From Armatimonadota bacterium (GTDB lineage: Bacteria > Armatimonadota > Fimbriimonadia > Fimbriimonadales > Fimbriimonadaceae): a stretch of 50,179 bases of DNA. The stretch covers positions 1-50,179 of the forward strand of contig JAKOXK010000051.1 in assembly GCA_029781035.1 (NCBI GenBank). Reading direction: 5' to 3'. How positions within the stretch are numbered: the first letter of the stretch is position 1; every line of letters starts with the position of its first letter. Shown one piece after another: positions 16,167 to 24,401 of the stretch. The position numbers and the translations under genes were made by a program. The notes below the pieces were generated by a model that was not told the origin of the DNA, searched no databases, and saw only the letters and a list, made by a program, of their open reading frames with translations.

Positions 16167-18095
16167 TTGGGACTGAAGGGACTTCCGATCGGGGCAAAGG
16201 TCTACTGGGGTGTAGTCCTTTTGGCCGGAGTCGCCGCGATGCTGGGCCCGAGGCTGCTCGGCTGGAGCACCGGTGCCCACGTTCCCGAACTGATCGTGAT
16301 GATGGCGCTGGCTGCTATCGCTGGCGGCACCAAGGTCTCCCTAATTCCGCACAAGGGAGACAAGGACGCCGTCTCTATGTCGCTGGGATTCGTGATCACG
16401 TTCCTGGCACTCCTCAAGATCGGACCGGTCGGTGCCTTGGGTGCAGGCGTCGTGAGCTGCCTGACGGGCTGCCTCTATCCGAAACGCCAGCCCTTCTACC
16501 AACTCGCGTTCAACGTTGGCCTCAGTGCGGTCGAGGCCCTCATCGGCGGAGCGGTCTACTGGTCACTCAATGGTCAGAACCTGGAAATCAGTCCTGCGAA
16601 GACGTTCTTGGCTGTGACGGTTTCGACGCTCGCGTTCTTCTTGGTGAACACAGGCGGCGTATCCCTGATGATCAGCCTGTGTACGAACCTGAATCCGTTC
16701 CGGCTTTGGCGCGAGACCTTCCTCTGGACGGCTCCCAGCTACTTGGCGGGAGCATGCGTCAGTGCCCTGGCGATGGTGATCCTAGGTCACAGTTCAGTTT
16801 TCGTCCTATTGTTCGTCGTGCCGATCGTCTTTGTGATCTACCACTCCTATTCGATCTCAGCCAAGAGGACGGAGGAGAAGCTGCACCACGTTGAGGAAAT
16901 GCAGGCGAACCAAGAGCGGCTCGCTGAATTGTATTTGGCGACGATCAAGAGCTTGGCGCTGGCCATCGACGCCAAAGACCAGTACACCCACCAACACATC
17001 TTGCGCGTGCAAAGGTATGCCGTCGCTCTTGCCAAACGAATGGGCCTGACCGGGGCTGAGCTCGAGGCCGTGAACACGGGCGCTTTGCTCCACGACATCG
17101 GAAAGCTGGGAGTCCCGGAGTATGTGCTGCTCAAGCCAGGAAAGCTGACCGACTCAGAGTTCGACAAGATCAAGAAACACCCCGAGATTGGAGCTGCGAT
17201 CCTGGATCCGGTCGAGTTTCCCTGGCCCGTGCTTCCCGTTGTCAAGTACCACCACGAGAAGTGGGACGGTACCGGATACCCCGAAGGTCTTAAGGGAGAG
17301 GAAATCCCGTTGACGGCTCGGATCATGGCGGTTGCCGACGTGTACGATGCCCTGACTTCGTCTCGGTCCTACCGGCGGGCATGGTCCCATGAAAGGGCCC
17401 TGGGCGTGATCGTCAAGGATGCAGGAACCCACTTTGATCCAGCCTGTGTCGAGGCGTTTGTCGACGTGATCGAGGACGTGATCCACGAAATGGCTGCCGA
17501 AGGGTGTGGACCGTTGGCCGACCTGGATGCAGAGATGCCGAAACCAGGGTGCAAGACCACGCAGGCGGCCCTTGAGATCTCACGGTCTGCGGCAGAGTTC
17601 TGGGCGATGTACGAAGTGGCGAACACCCTGGCTGCCTTTGGAACGCTCGATGAGGCGGCCGTTGCCTTGGCTGAGAAGCTGAGCGAGGCTTTCCCCGAGT
17701 CGCTATGCCTTCTCATGGTGTTGGATCCGTATGACGGACTGCTGAGGCTGGGTGCGGTCAAGGGCCTTGGCTCTCCAGACTTTGACCCCCAAAGGCCTGT
17801 CGCCAAGAGTTCCTTCGCATACGAGGCACTGGAGACACGGAAGACGTATCTCGGACGGTGCAGCCCGATCGAGATAGCTGCTTCTGGACTCGATTTTGAG
17901 GGGGCGCGTATTCTGTGTTCGGCGCTGGTCGCTCCCGTCATCGGCGAGAACGAGGCGCTGGGTGTCATCTGCCTCTATCACCCAGAAGACGGCTTCTTCA
18001 GTGGCCGCGACCGAGACATTCTAGAAACGGTGGCGGAGCAGACAGCCCGCAGCCTTGGGTCAAGACCGTCTGACAGTGGTCTCAAAGCCGCGTAA
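16167..18095 (+). CDS. Membrane HD-GYP/GAF protein, c-di-GMP phosphodiesterase
   Basis: A 642-residue signalling protein. Residues 1-225 hold about six to seven membrane segments forming an N-terminal sensor. A short coiled coil (about 228-250) follows, then the HD-GYP domain (about 255-440), and a GAF-like domain (about 460-635). The metal-binding HD pair is His309-Asp310 in LLHDIGKLG; the GYP loop is seen in HHEKWDGTGYP and the conserved ADVYDALTSSRSYR follows, so hydrolysis of cyclic di-GMP is expected. The start is a TTG with a weak ribosome site; no better start lies nearby. It is divergent from the efflux operon, from which it may share regulatory DNA. Confidence 0.88.
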   Translation: MGLKGLPIGAKVYWGVVLLAGVAAMLGPRLLGWSTGAHVPELIVMMALAAIAGGTKVSLIPHKGDKDAVSMSLGFVITFLALLKIGPVGALGAGVVSCLTGCLYPKRQPFYQLAFNVGLSAVEALIGGAVYWSLNGQNLEISPAKTFLAVTVSTLAFFLVNTGGVSLMISLCTNLNPFRLWRETFLWTAPSYLAGACVSALAMVILGHSSVFVLLFVVPIVFVIYHSYSISAKRTEEKLHHVEEMQANQERLAELYLATIKSLALAIDAKDQYTHQHILRVQRYAVALAKRMGLTGAELEAVNTGALLHDIGKLGVPEYVLLKPGKLTDSEFDKIKKHPEIGAAILDPVEFPWPVLPVVKYHHEKWDGTGYPEGLKGEEIPLTARIMAVADVYDALTSSRSYRRAWSHERALGVIVKDAGTHFDPACVEAFVDVIEDVIHEMAAEGCGPLADLDAEMPKPGCKTTQAALEISRSAAEFWAMYEVANTLAAFGTLDEAAVALAEKLSEAFPESLCLLMVLDPYDGLLRLGAVKGLGSPDFDPQRPVAKSSFAYEALETRKTYLGRCSPIEIAASGLDFEGARILCSALVAPVIGENEALGVICLYHPEDGFFSGRDRDILETVAEQTARSLGSRPSDSGLKAA

Positions 18096-18339
18096 TCGGA
18101 CGCCTTGAGCGCAAACCGGCAAGATTCGTGTGCCTTTTGGGCCCTGAAGACGGCATACACCAACCAGGCCCCCCGTGTGACCAGTTCACGCGTCGGGCTT
18201 TGTGCATTGGACTGGGAATCGAACCCCTTGATACTGATACGGGACGCCCTGACCGGTGCGACCCGGACATCGGCCACAACGATGGGCCGCTTCCGACATC
18301 TGCTGTCGGAGCCGACGGAACCACTTCGAGAAGGATCAG

Positions 18340-20073
18340 ATGAACAAAGCAATCCAGAAAGTGCGGACGGGCGTCAGCCCTGGCGCACGCATTAATTCGT
18401 TGAGAACGCTTGCCCTTAGCTTGGTTTTGGGAGCGCTGGCCTGCAGTGCCCTCGGGAACTCGACCGGATCGTGGGCTCAGAAACTTGACTCGTTCGCTCA
18501 GGCGAGGGCCACCGGCCAGCACCTGAAGGACGTCTCGACACTCATCGTCCGATTCAGGGGCACTCTCACCCCGGTCGAATCGACGAAGCTGCGGCGGTTG
18601 GGAGCCAAAGTTGAAAAGCACCTTCGAATCGTCGACTCATATGTCCTGAAGGTTCGCAACAAGAACATCAAGAAACTCGCGAACCTGCCTTTCGTCGAGC
18701 ATGTCTCGACGGACGTCACGGTGACGAAGAAGGACGAGTTCACGTTCGAGCACAGTTTGGCCAACGTCGCCTTTGGCGAGCAATCGTTGACGGGTGAAGG
18801 CGTGACTATCGCCGTGCTGGACAGCGGCATCAACTCTTGTCCCGACCTTTTGGATCCGGCTACGGGACAGTCAAGGGTCATCGCCAGCGTTGACTTTGCC
18901 CCGAATTCAAGCAGCGCGCTGGACGCGTTCGGGCACGGGACCCACGTTGCGGGCATCATTGCTGGCAACGGTGCGTCGTCGTCCGGCGTCGGGTTCTTCC
19001 GGACGTTCTACGGGGTCGCCCGCAAGGCGAAACTCGTCAACGTCCACGTTCTGAACGCCGCCGGTTCGTCGAGCGTGAGTCAGTTTGTCGCTGCGCTCGA
19101 GTGGGTCTTGGCGAACAAAGACAATTACAACATCAAGGTTGTGAACCTGTCCGTCGGTCATCCGGTTGGCGAGAGCTACCGGACCGATCCTCTGTGTCAG
19201 GCAGTCGAAACTTTGTGGAAGTCCGGTGTCGTCGTCGTGTGCGCGGCAGGCAACGATGGCCGGGCGAATCCCATGGCGATGACGTCTGGTGGAGACAACG
19301 AGGGCTATGGGACGAACTACGGCTCGATCACGGTTCCAGGCAACGATCCGTACGTGATCACGGTCGGCGCGATGAAGAAGACCGGTGACGGCAGTCGCGA
19401 CTTGGACGCCATTGCCACCTATTCGAGCCGGGGCCCGACCCGTCTTGACCTGCGTCTGAAGCCGGACGTCGTCGCGCCGGGCAACCGCGTCGTCAGCTTA
19501 CGCCGGAGCCTGAGCACGTTGGAGCTTCAGTATCCCTCGATCGTTCTGCCGCTGAACTCCTACTACATGGGCACGAACGGACTCGCTCCATCGTCCTACT
19601 CGACCCTCTCGGGCACGTCGATGGCGACGCCTGTCGTCAGTGGCGCCGTCGCACTGATGCTTCAGGCTGATCCCTCGTTGACTCCCGACACGATCAAGGC
19701 CCGCTTGATGGTCTCGGCGGACAAGTGGCTGGATCAGAGCGGTAACGCAAACCCGTTCACGTTTGGCGCTGGCTATCTCAACGTCAAAGCCGCACTGGCG
19801 TCAACGGTCACGGCGAGCAGTTGGGCGATGAGCCCTTGCGTCATCCAACCGACTTCAGGGACTGTCAACCTTGTTCTGGACAGTTCCGTCTACGGCGATG
19901 GCGGCTTCTGGGGCACGGGCATCACCGACCTGCGCGCGATCTGGGGCAACCGAGCCATTTGGGGCACCGGAACCTTGGCGAGCGACCGCGCCCTTTGGGG
20001 CAACTCGGTCTGGTCTGACCGGGCGATGTGGGGCACCGACACCTTTAGCATCGGAATCGGCCCTGGCGATTAG
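18340..20073 (+). CDS. Secreted subtilisin-like protease (S8) with WG repeats
   Basis: 577 residues from the ATG preceded by GAAGGATC. A long signal peptide (hydrophobic stretch LALSLVLGALACSALG) leads into an I9-like propeptide (about residues 60-130). The peptidase domain has the catalytic Asp161 (VLDSGIN), His199 (GHGTHVAG) and Ser427 (GTSMATP), plus the oxyanion-side CAAGNDG segment. The last 55 residues contain five Ala-(Ile/Leu/Met)-Trp-Gly style repeats (AIWGNRAIWG, ALWGNSVW, AMWGTD), a tail found on subtilases of several environmental phyla and of unknown role. All catalytic residues are present. The 244 bp upstream hold no gene I can support. Confidence 0.93.
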   Translation: MNKAIQKVRTGVSPGARINSLRTLALSLVLGALACSALGNSTGSWAQKLDSFAQARATGQHLKDVSTLIVRFRGTLTPVESTKLRRLGAKVEKHLRIVDSYVLKVRNKNIKKLANLPFVEHVSTDVTVTKKDEFTFEHSLANVAFGEQSLTGEGVTIAVLDSGINSCPDLLDPATGQSRVIASVDFAPNSSSALDAFGHGTHVAGIIAGNGASSSGVGFFRTFYGVARKAKLVNVHVLNAAGSSSVSQFVAALEWVLANKDNYNIKVVNLSVGHPVGESYRTDPLCQAVETLWKSGVVVVCAAGNDGRANPMAMTSGGDNEGYGTNYGSITVPGNDPYVITVGAMKKTGDGSRDLDAIATYSSRGPTRLDLRLKPDVVAPGNRVVSLRRSLSTLELQYPSIVLPLNSYYMGTNGLAPSSYSTLSGTSMATPVVSGAVALMLQADPSLTPDTIKARLMVSADKWLDQSGNANPFTFGAGYLNVKAALASTVTASSWAMSPCVIQPTSGTVNLVLDSSVYGDGGFWGTGITDLRAIWGNRAIWGTGTLASDRALWGNSVWSDRAMWGTDTFSIGIGPGD

Positions 20074-20095
20074 TCGCTCGGGACATACGCCCTCT

Positions 20096-20128
20096 GCGAG
20101 CCGCCAGCCCTTGGGCTTGGCGGCTCGC
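20096..20128. terminator. Bidirectional hairpin between convergent genes
   Basis: GCGAGCCGCC (20096-20105) pairs perfectly with GGCGGCTCGC (20119-20128), and the loop continues the stem with AGCCC/GGGCT. It sits between the stops of the protease and lyxose isomerase genes. There is no T run, so it may act as a structural terminator for both. Confidence 0.65.
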
Positions 20129-20131
20129 GCG

Positions 20132-20710
20132 TTAGTCGCTGACAAGCCTGGCCAGGGGGGCTTCGTCTTCTTCGATACTCGAGAACCGGCCGATCCGAGG
20201 GTTTGCGAACACGTTGTCGTTCAGGTCGTCGTTGGCGGTCGAGACCTCACCAATGATGCATTCGACACTGACGGGGGCGAACTCATGCCAGACACCTGGG
20301 ACAAGAGTCACCCGCTCTCCAGCGTGCAGCACGACGCGCGTCCCGTTGGAGACTTCTCGAGGTTGGCCACAGAACCCGAACTTCACCGCGGGCGCGTTTT
20401 CGTCAACCTGCCCCTCAATGGGGCACCGTGAGAACAGCGCGATGGCGAGCTCCCCCCAGCGGCAGATGATATCTTCCTTCTTCTTGTGGTGCGTGTGGGC
20501 CGGCGTCGTCATACCCCGTTTGGCGTACATCAGCTTCTCGCAGTACTCCTCCTCTTCGGCGAGGTTCACTAGAACAAGGCCCCACCTGAAGTGGTTTCCG
20601 AGCCCAAAGTCGGTCACGTCCCATCGAGGGGTCGGTGGCAGTGTCCAGCCGTGGTCTGAAAAGCAGGCGGACGCCGACCGGATCAGGTCATTGATCTCTG
20701 AACGCTTCAT
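20132..20710 (-). CDS. D-lyxose ketol-isomerase
   Basis: A 192-residue cupin enzyme of the bacterial D-lyxose isomerase family, which interconverts D-lyxose and D-xylulose (also mannose and fructose in some members) with a divalent metal. I start at MKRSEIN, the usual N-terminus of the family; an in-frame ATG 90 bp upstream lacks family similarity. The metal-binding cupin motifs are HTHHKKKEDI (about residue 75) and GVWHEF (about residue 139). It lies convergent to the protease gene. Its product D-xylulose would feed the pentose phosphate pathway, where transketolase (28640) acts, but no xylulokinase is here. Confidence 0.85.
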   Translation of the reverse strand: MKRSEINDLIRSASACFSDHGWTLPPTPRWDVTDFGLGNHFRWGLVLVNLAEEEEYCEKLMYAKRGMTTPAHTHHKKKEDIICRWGELAIALFSRCPIEGQVDENAPAVKFGFCGQPREVSNGTRVVLHAGERVTLVPGVWHEFAPVSVECIIGEVSTANDDLNDNVFANPRIGRFSSIEEDEAPLARLVSD

Positions 20711-20758
20711 GGACTCTCTCAAAACCTTAGTCTCGACTTTACCGGAACAAATGCCCCA

Positions 20759-20785
20759 GCCCGAGCCTGCATTCTGGGCTCGGGC
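20759..20785 (-). terminator. Hairpin after PEP-CTERM gene
   Basis: GCCCGAGCC (20759-20767) and GGCTCGGGC (20777-20785) form a perfect 9-bp stem with a 9-nt loop, about 70 bp beyond the stop of the PEP-CTERM gene. The following T run is weak. Confidence 0.55.
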
Positions 20786-20854
20786 GGGACTGGTTCTCAA
20801 CTGCCTGGGGCCGGAGAGGTAACAAGAGCCCTCAGGTCAGGTTTGGAGTCTGTT

Positions 20855-21508
20855 CTATGCCCGTCTGCGCCTCCTTACCAGGAGTCCGGCCAGACCCATG
20901 CCCAGCAGAGCGACTGCCGATGGTTCGGGCACGCAGTGAGTGCCGATCCAAAGGTTGTCGATGTAAGCGCCGGACTGACCACCGGTGAACTGGAATGTGA
21001 ACGTCTCCCAGAGCGGCTGGGGCTTGATCTGGCACGTCACTGTGCCGCGTGTCCAACCATTGCCTATGTCGACGTCCTCTTCTTGGAGATTCACGACTTC
21101 AGACGTGGATTCGGTTGTGATCGCGAGGGTAACGTCGCTCCCCTGTGCTGGAACCTCGTAGAAGTCGACTTGGAGCCAGACCTCTTTGAGCCAATCGGGG
21201 TTCTTGAGGTTCCAGAGCGTCACCGAGAACGATCCGTTCAGGCCCGGGCCGTCACCCCACACACCCGTGTGGTCCGTGACGGTCGGATACCAGAAGACAG
21301 TGCTGCCAGAGCTCCAACTCGGACTGCCGAACGGGTCGAGACTATAGTCGGGGACCGGCGGGTAGGCTGGCCCAGGGAACGACCAGCCAAACCCGGAGGT
21401 AAAGCCGTCGCTTTGTCCCCACCAACTCGGTGGGTTGACCTGGGCCAGTGCATTGCCCGCAACGATCAAAGCCGCGAGGGCGGAAAGAGCCAATCTTGCG
21501 AGTTTCAT
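20855..21508 (-). CDS. PEP-CTERM sorting-domain protein
   Basis: 217 residues: signal peptide (about 1-22, LALSALAALIVAGNALA), a Trp-rich beta-sandwich-like middle, and the C-terminal sorting tail VPEPSAVALLGMGLAGLLVRRRRRA, in which the Pro-Glu-Pro motif, hydrophobic helix and Arg cluster are all clear in that order. Such proteins are cut and placed on the cell surface by an exosortase, often together with exopolysaccharide. No exosortase gene is in this window, but a polysaccharide export protein lies 3 kb away. The middle part (WSLEVWLQVDFYEV-like strands) may bind carbohydrate; this is a guess. Confidence 0.85.
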   Translation of the reverse strand: MKLARLALSALAALIVAGNALAQVNPPSWWGQSDGFTSGFGWSFPGPAYPPVPDYSLDPFGSPSWSSGSTVFWYPTVTDHTGVWGDGPGLNGSFSVTLWNLKNPDWLKEVWLQVDFYEVPAQGSDVTLAITTESTSEVVNLQEEDVDIGNGWTRGTVTCQIKPQPLWETFTFQFTGGQSGAYIDNLWIGTHCVPEPSAVALLGMGLAGLLVRRRRRA

Positions 21509-21740
21509 TTCTTCATCCTCCGTGCCAAGGCGAGGCGTTCGTCTGAGGGAATCGACCGCGCCCTGTCATATCCCATAGTGATAGATGGATCACCATTGTT
21601 TCTTGGGATTAGGATGAGGATAAGATACATCAAATTCACAGTTTAGAATCATACTATTTTTATCAGGATGATCATTTCTATAACTATGAACGATTGATAA
21701 ACAATGATCTCGCCATACCTAACTAGCTAGGAAAGAAAAA

Positions 21741-22285
21741 GCTCAATCTCGGCCAGCGCCTTGGATAGGAGCATAGTCAATGCTATCGTCTGGCCGCGGA
21801 GAGCGAGGAGGATGGAACCTTGGCAAAGTCTTTCCCGCACCTCCTATTTGTGTGTCGCCAGTAAGACAGCCTGGCAGGCTTGCGACACGGCCGGCCGGGG
21901 AGGGCCGGAAGCGCAAGAAAGCCCTGACGTAGTCAGAGCATGAAGACCTTGCCTGTTGCCCACAAGATTCTTGGCGCCATTGGCGGTCAGGCGCTTGGGC
22001 CATGGTGGCCCGCCTTGGGTGGCATCCGTGTGCCAATGCCACAAGGTGTAAGAACCGGGCATGCGTGGTCGAGACCACTCAGCGGTCAGGGCCGGTGTCA
22101 GCCCGGTCGGGCCAGTCGCTATGCGTGACGACGCCGGAGGCGCCGCACTTCTACGAATCGTCTCCAGTATCGTCGCTTCAAGAAAGCGCTTGCGTCACTG
22201 CTGGTGACAAGTTCAAGCGCGGGCAAATGCCGCTACGAACCCGTGTCGGTTCGTCACAAGCGAACCGTATCGTCGTAGCGTAAGT
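21741..22285 (+). ncRNA. Candidate large structured non-coding RNA
   Basis: This 545-bp GC-rich block between AT-rich flanks carries no convincing gene but many helices. Stems seen: 21750-56/21790-96 (7 bp); 21770-74/21780-84; 21807-11/21840-44; 21852-58/21882-88 (7 bp) around 21868-72/21876-80; 21891-96/21903-08; 21973-78/21990-95; 21997-22001/22007-11; 22013-16+22019-25/22036-42+22043-46; 22065-70/22073-78; 22090-95/22103-08; 22186-92/22214-20 around 22195-98/22204-07; and 22231-38/22273-80 around 22248-53/22261-66. Two stems use G-U pairs only on the + strand, favouring that strand. A possible promoter is TTGATA plus TACCTA near 21695-21720. I could not match it to RNase P, tmRNA, SRP, group I or group II. 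The AT-rich bases 21509-21740 hold no gene. Confidence 0.5.
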
Positions 22286-22383
22286 TCAGTCTATCTAGTT
22301 TCCCTTCACAAGAACTTGTACGATAGTTGAATGATTACGAAAAGAAAACATTCAAAGGCGACCACGAAACATCGCGAAAGTCG

Positions 22384-23502
22384 TCACGTAACGTTTTCAA
22401 CTTGTTGCGTTTCGTGCGACTTCATGGCGGCTGCCCAAAGGGCGTGGCTCAAAAGGGCTTCGGTTGGAGTGGCGCAGCCAAACCTGTCCTCTAAGACTCC
22501 AGTGCGTTCCACGAGGAAGGATGCGAACATCTGAAGCAAAGCGTCGGGGAATCCGAACTCGAAGATGCCACCGGTGGCGACAGGGAAGACGGAGGCGTGC
22601 CCCAGGTCCGTCTGGACCCAGCCAACTTCTGGTGCGGTTTGGTACGTCCAAAGCGTCTTGGGCTGTTTGGTCGAGAACTTGACACCTCCCCTGGTGCCGA
22701 TCACTTCGAGGCTCCAAGAGTTGATCTGGCCTGGGGCCAGGCGCTTCGTCTCAAGGCGCATCGGCACGCCGTTCGGCAGGGTTGCGGTGAGCGTCGCATT
22801 GTCCCAAGTATCACAGTCGGCCATCCCTCCCTTGCCATCGGGACGCGTCTTGACCACGTTTTGAAGCTGTGCATAGACTCGCTCAGGCAGGAGTCCGGCA
22901 CGGAAGGGGAGGTGGACGACATGGAGCCCCAGGTCGTTCATGACCCCCGCCTCACCACAAGTGCGCACCTGTCGTTTCCAGTTGATGGGTTTTGCCAAGT
23001 CGAGGTCCGAACTGTGAAGGAAGGAGGCGTTGACCTCGAGCAGCTCGCCCAAGTGACCGTTCTGCAGAGTTTGGTAGACGCGCAGCGCCCCAGGGAAGAA
23101 AGGGAACTCTGAGCTGCAGCGGACAAAGCGTCCCGACTTCTCGCACGCTGCGACGATCCTCTGCGCCGATGTCAAGTCGATGCCGAACGGCTTCTCCGCC
23201 AAAAGGTCTTTTCCGGCTGCAAGTACGTCGCAATAGACCTGATCATGGAGGTCATGCGGCACAGCAGCATAGATCACATCGACGTCGGTCGCCAGCAATT
23301 GGTGGTAGTCGTCCACAAGGTGCTCTACGGACGGTATCCGATGGAACCAACCCAGGGCTTTGGGGTTGGGGTCGGCCACGCCGACAAGGACGGGCAACGG
23401 GGCTACACCGTCCAAGACGAACCAGCGGCCGATGGCGCTGGCCAGTTCGCGACCCATGAGGCCGCCTCCAATGATTCCGACCCTGACGACTTGTGTGCTC
23501 AT
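22384..23502 (-). CDS. Gfo/Idh/MocA-family oxidoreductase
   Basis: A 372-residue NAD(P)-dependent sugar dehydrogenase-type enzyme. The Rossmann fold opens with RVGIIGGGLMGRELASAIGRW (glycine-rich loop about residues 11-16); the family motif is AEKPFGIDL (about residue 125, with the conserved Lys). The C-terminal half is the alpha/beta substrate domain. Substrate cannot be deduced. Its stop side faces the structured RNA block; its start overlaps by four bases the stop of the aldolase gene, so the two act in one pathway, probably sugar or polyol catabolism. Confidence 0.9.
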   Translation of the reverse strand: MSTQVVRVGIIGGGLMGRELASAIGRWFVLDGVAPLPVLVGVADPNPKALGWFHRIPSVEHLVDDYHQLLATDVDVIYAAVPHDLHDQVYCDVLAAGKDLLAEKPFGIDLTSAQRIVAACEKSGRFVRCSSEFPFFPGALRVYQTLQNGHLGELLEVNASFLHSSDLDLAKPINWKRQVRTCGEAGVMNDLGLHVVHLPFRAGLLPERVYAQLQNVVKTRPDGKGGMADCDTWDNATLTATLPNGVPMRLETKRLAPGQINSWSLEVIGTRGGVKFSTKQPKTLWTYQTAPEVGWVQTDLGHASVFPVATGGIFEFGFPDALLQMFASFLVERTGVLEDRFGCATPTEALLSHALWAAAMKSHETQQVENVT

Positions 23503-24326
23503 CGAAGGAACGAGGCGGCGGTCGTGGCAGAGGCGGAATCGTGGACGATCGCCATAAGCGCTTTCGTCATGCCGGACGGGTTTTCGTGCTGGACGATATT
23601 CCTCCCGTAGACGATGCCGGAGACGCCTTGCTTCATCAGATCCTCTGTGCGTCGGAGCACCTCTGCATCATCAGCTTTGCCACCCCCTCGGACCAGAACA
23701 GGGACTCGGGCAGCTTCGACGACACGACCATAGTCGGTAACGACGTCAGTAGGATCGGCTTTGATGACGTCTGCGCCCAGTTCGGTGGCTTGGCGCACGA
23801 GGGGCACGATCTTGTCCGGGTCTCCGTCCACCATGTAGCCGCCCGCCTCCCGGTTGGGTCGAAAGACCAGGGGCTCAACCATCAGCGGCATCTCCCAGCG
23901 GTCGCACTCTGGCTTGACACTGAGGATGTTCTGGATGCACTGGTCGGTGACCTCGGGTTCGTCCGGGATCTGGAAGAGGTTGACGACGATGCAGACGGCA
24001 TCGAGTCTTAGTGCCTGCCCGACGGGGTCGGCGATCATACGTGAGAACAACGACCGTGGCAGGGACTTGCCGTAGACGTTGGCCACGTCAGTCCGAAGCA
24101 CCAGCGACGGTTTCTCTTTGCCGGGAATCGACTGAAGGACGTCGGCTTGTCCTGCCGTGAGTTGGATCGCGTCCGGTGCGGCTTTGACGAGCACCTCGAC
24201 AGCCTTCGCCAGATCCTCAATGCCCTTGAGGAAGCTCCCTTCGTTAAAGAAACCATGGTCGACGGCTACGTCCAGACACCTGCCAGAACGGGCCGAGAAG
24301 AGGCGGTTGAGTCGGTACCGCTTCAT
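23499..24326 (-). CDS. Class I aldolase, DeoC/LacD/DhnA type
   Basis: A 275-residue TIM barrel of the class I fructose-bisphosphate/LsrF aldolase group. Landmarks are CLDVAVDHGFF near residue 20, ADVIKADPTDV (about 190, likely Schiff-base Lys), VPVLVRGGG (about 213) and GIVYGRNIVQHENP (about 245), the phosphate-binding end. It would cleave or form a carbon-carbon bond in a phosphorylated sugar. It is the first gene of the pair with the Gfo/Idh oxidoreductase (ATGA overlap), an arrangement suggesting breakdown of an unusual sugar acid or polyol. Confidence 0.8.
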   Translation of the reverse strand: MKRYRLNRLFSARSGRCLDVAVDHGFFNEGSFLKGIEDLAKAVEVLVKAAPDAIQLTAGQADVLQSIPGKEKPSLVLRTDVANVYGKSLPRSLFSRMIADPVGQALRLDAVCIVVNLFQIPDEPEVTDQCIQNILSVKPECDRWEMPLMVEPLVFRPNREAGGYMVDGDPDKIVPLVRQATELGADVIKADPTDVVTDYGRVVEAARVPVLVRGGGKADDAEVLRRTEDLMKQGVSGIVYGRNIVQHENPSGMTKALMAIVHDSASATTAASFLR

Positions 24327-24401
24327 GAGTCCAAACGATACCTGGCACGGGGGCTAGGTGCGTTCCGGGTCTGTGAACCGTCTGACTTATCAGTAACGAC
24401 C

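Noticed and set aside
18096-18339. c-di-GMP riboswitch before the protease gene
   Set aside because: A nearby HD-GYP gene made this attractive, but I see no GEMM core motifs in the 244-bp leader.
21741-22283. Short frames (for example 21743-22078 minus and 22002-22283 plus) as genes
   Set aside because: Arg/Pro/Cys-rich, no ribosome sites, and they overlie the helices on both strands.
21741-22285. RNase P, tmRNA or SRP RNA in the structured block
   Set aside because: I looked for GAGGAAAGTCC and the ACAGAA-GGCTTA end of RNase P, a tRNA-like 3' end with a tag frame, and the GGAAGGNAGCA loop of SRP; none is present on either strand.
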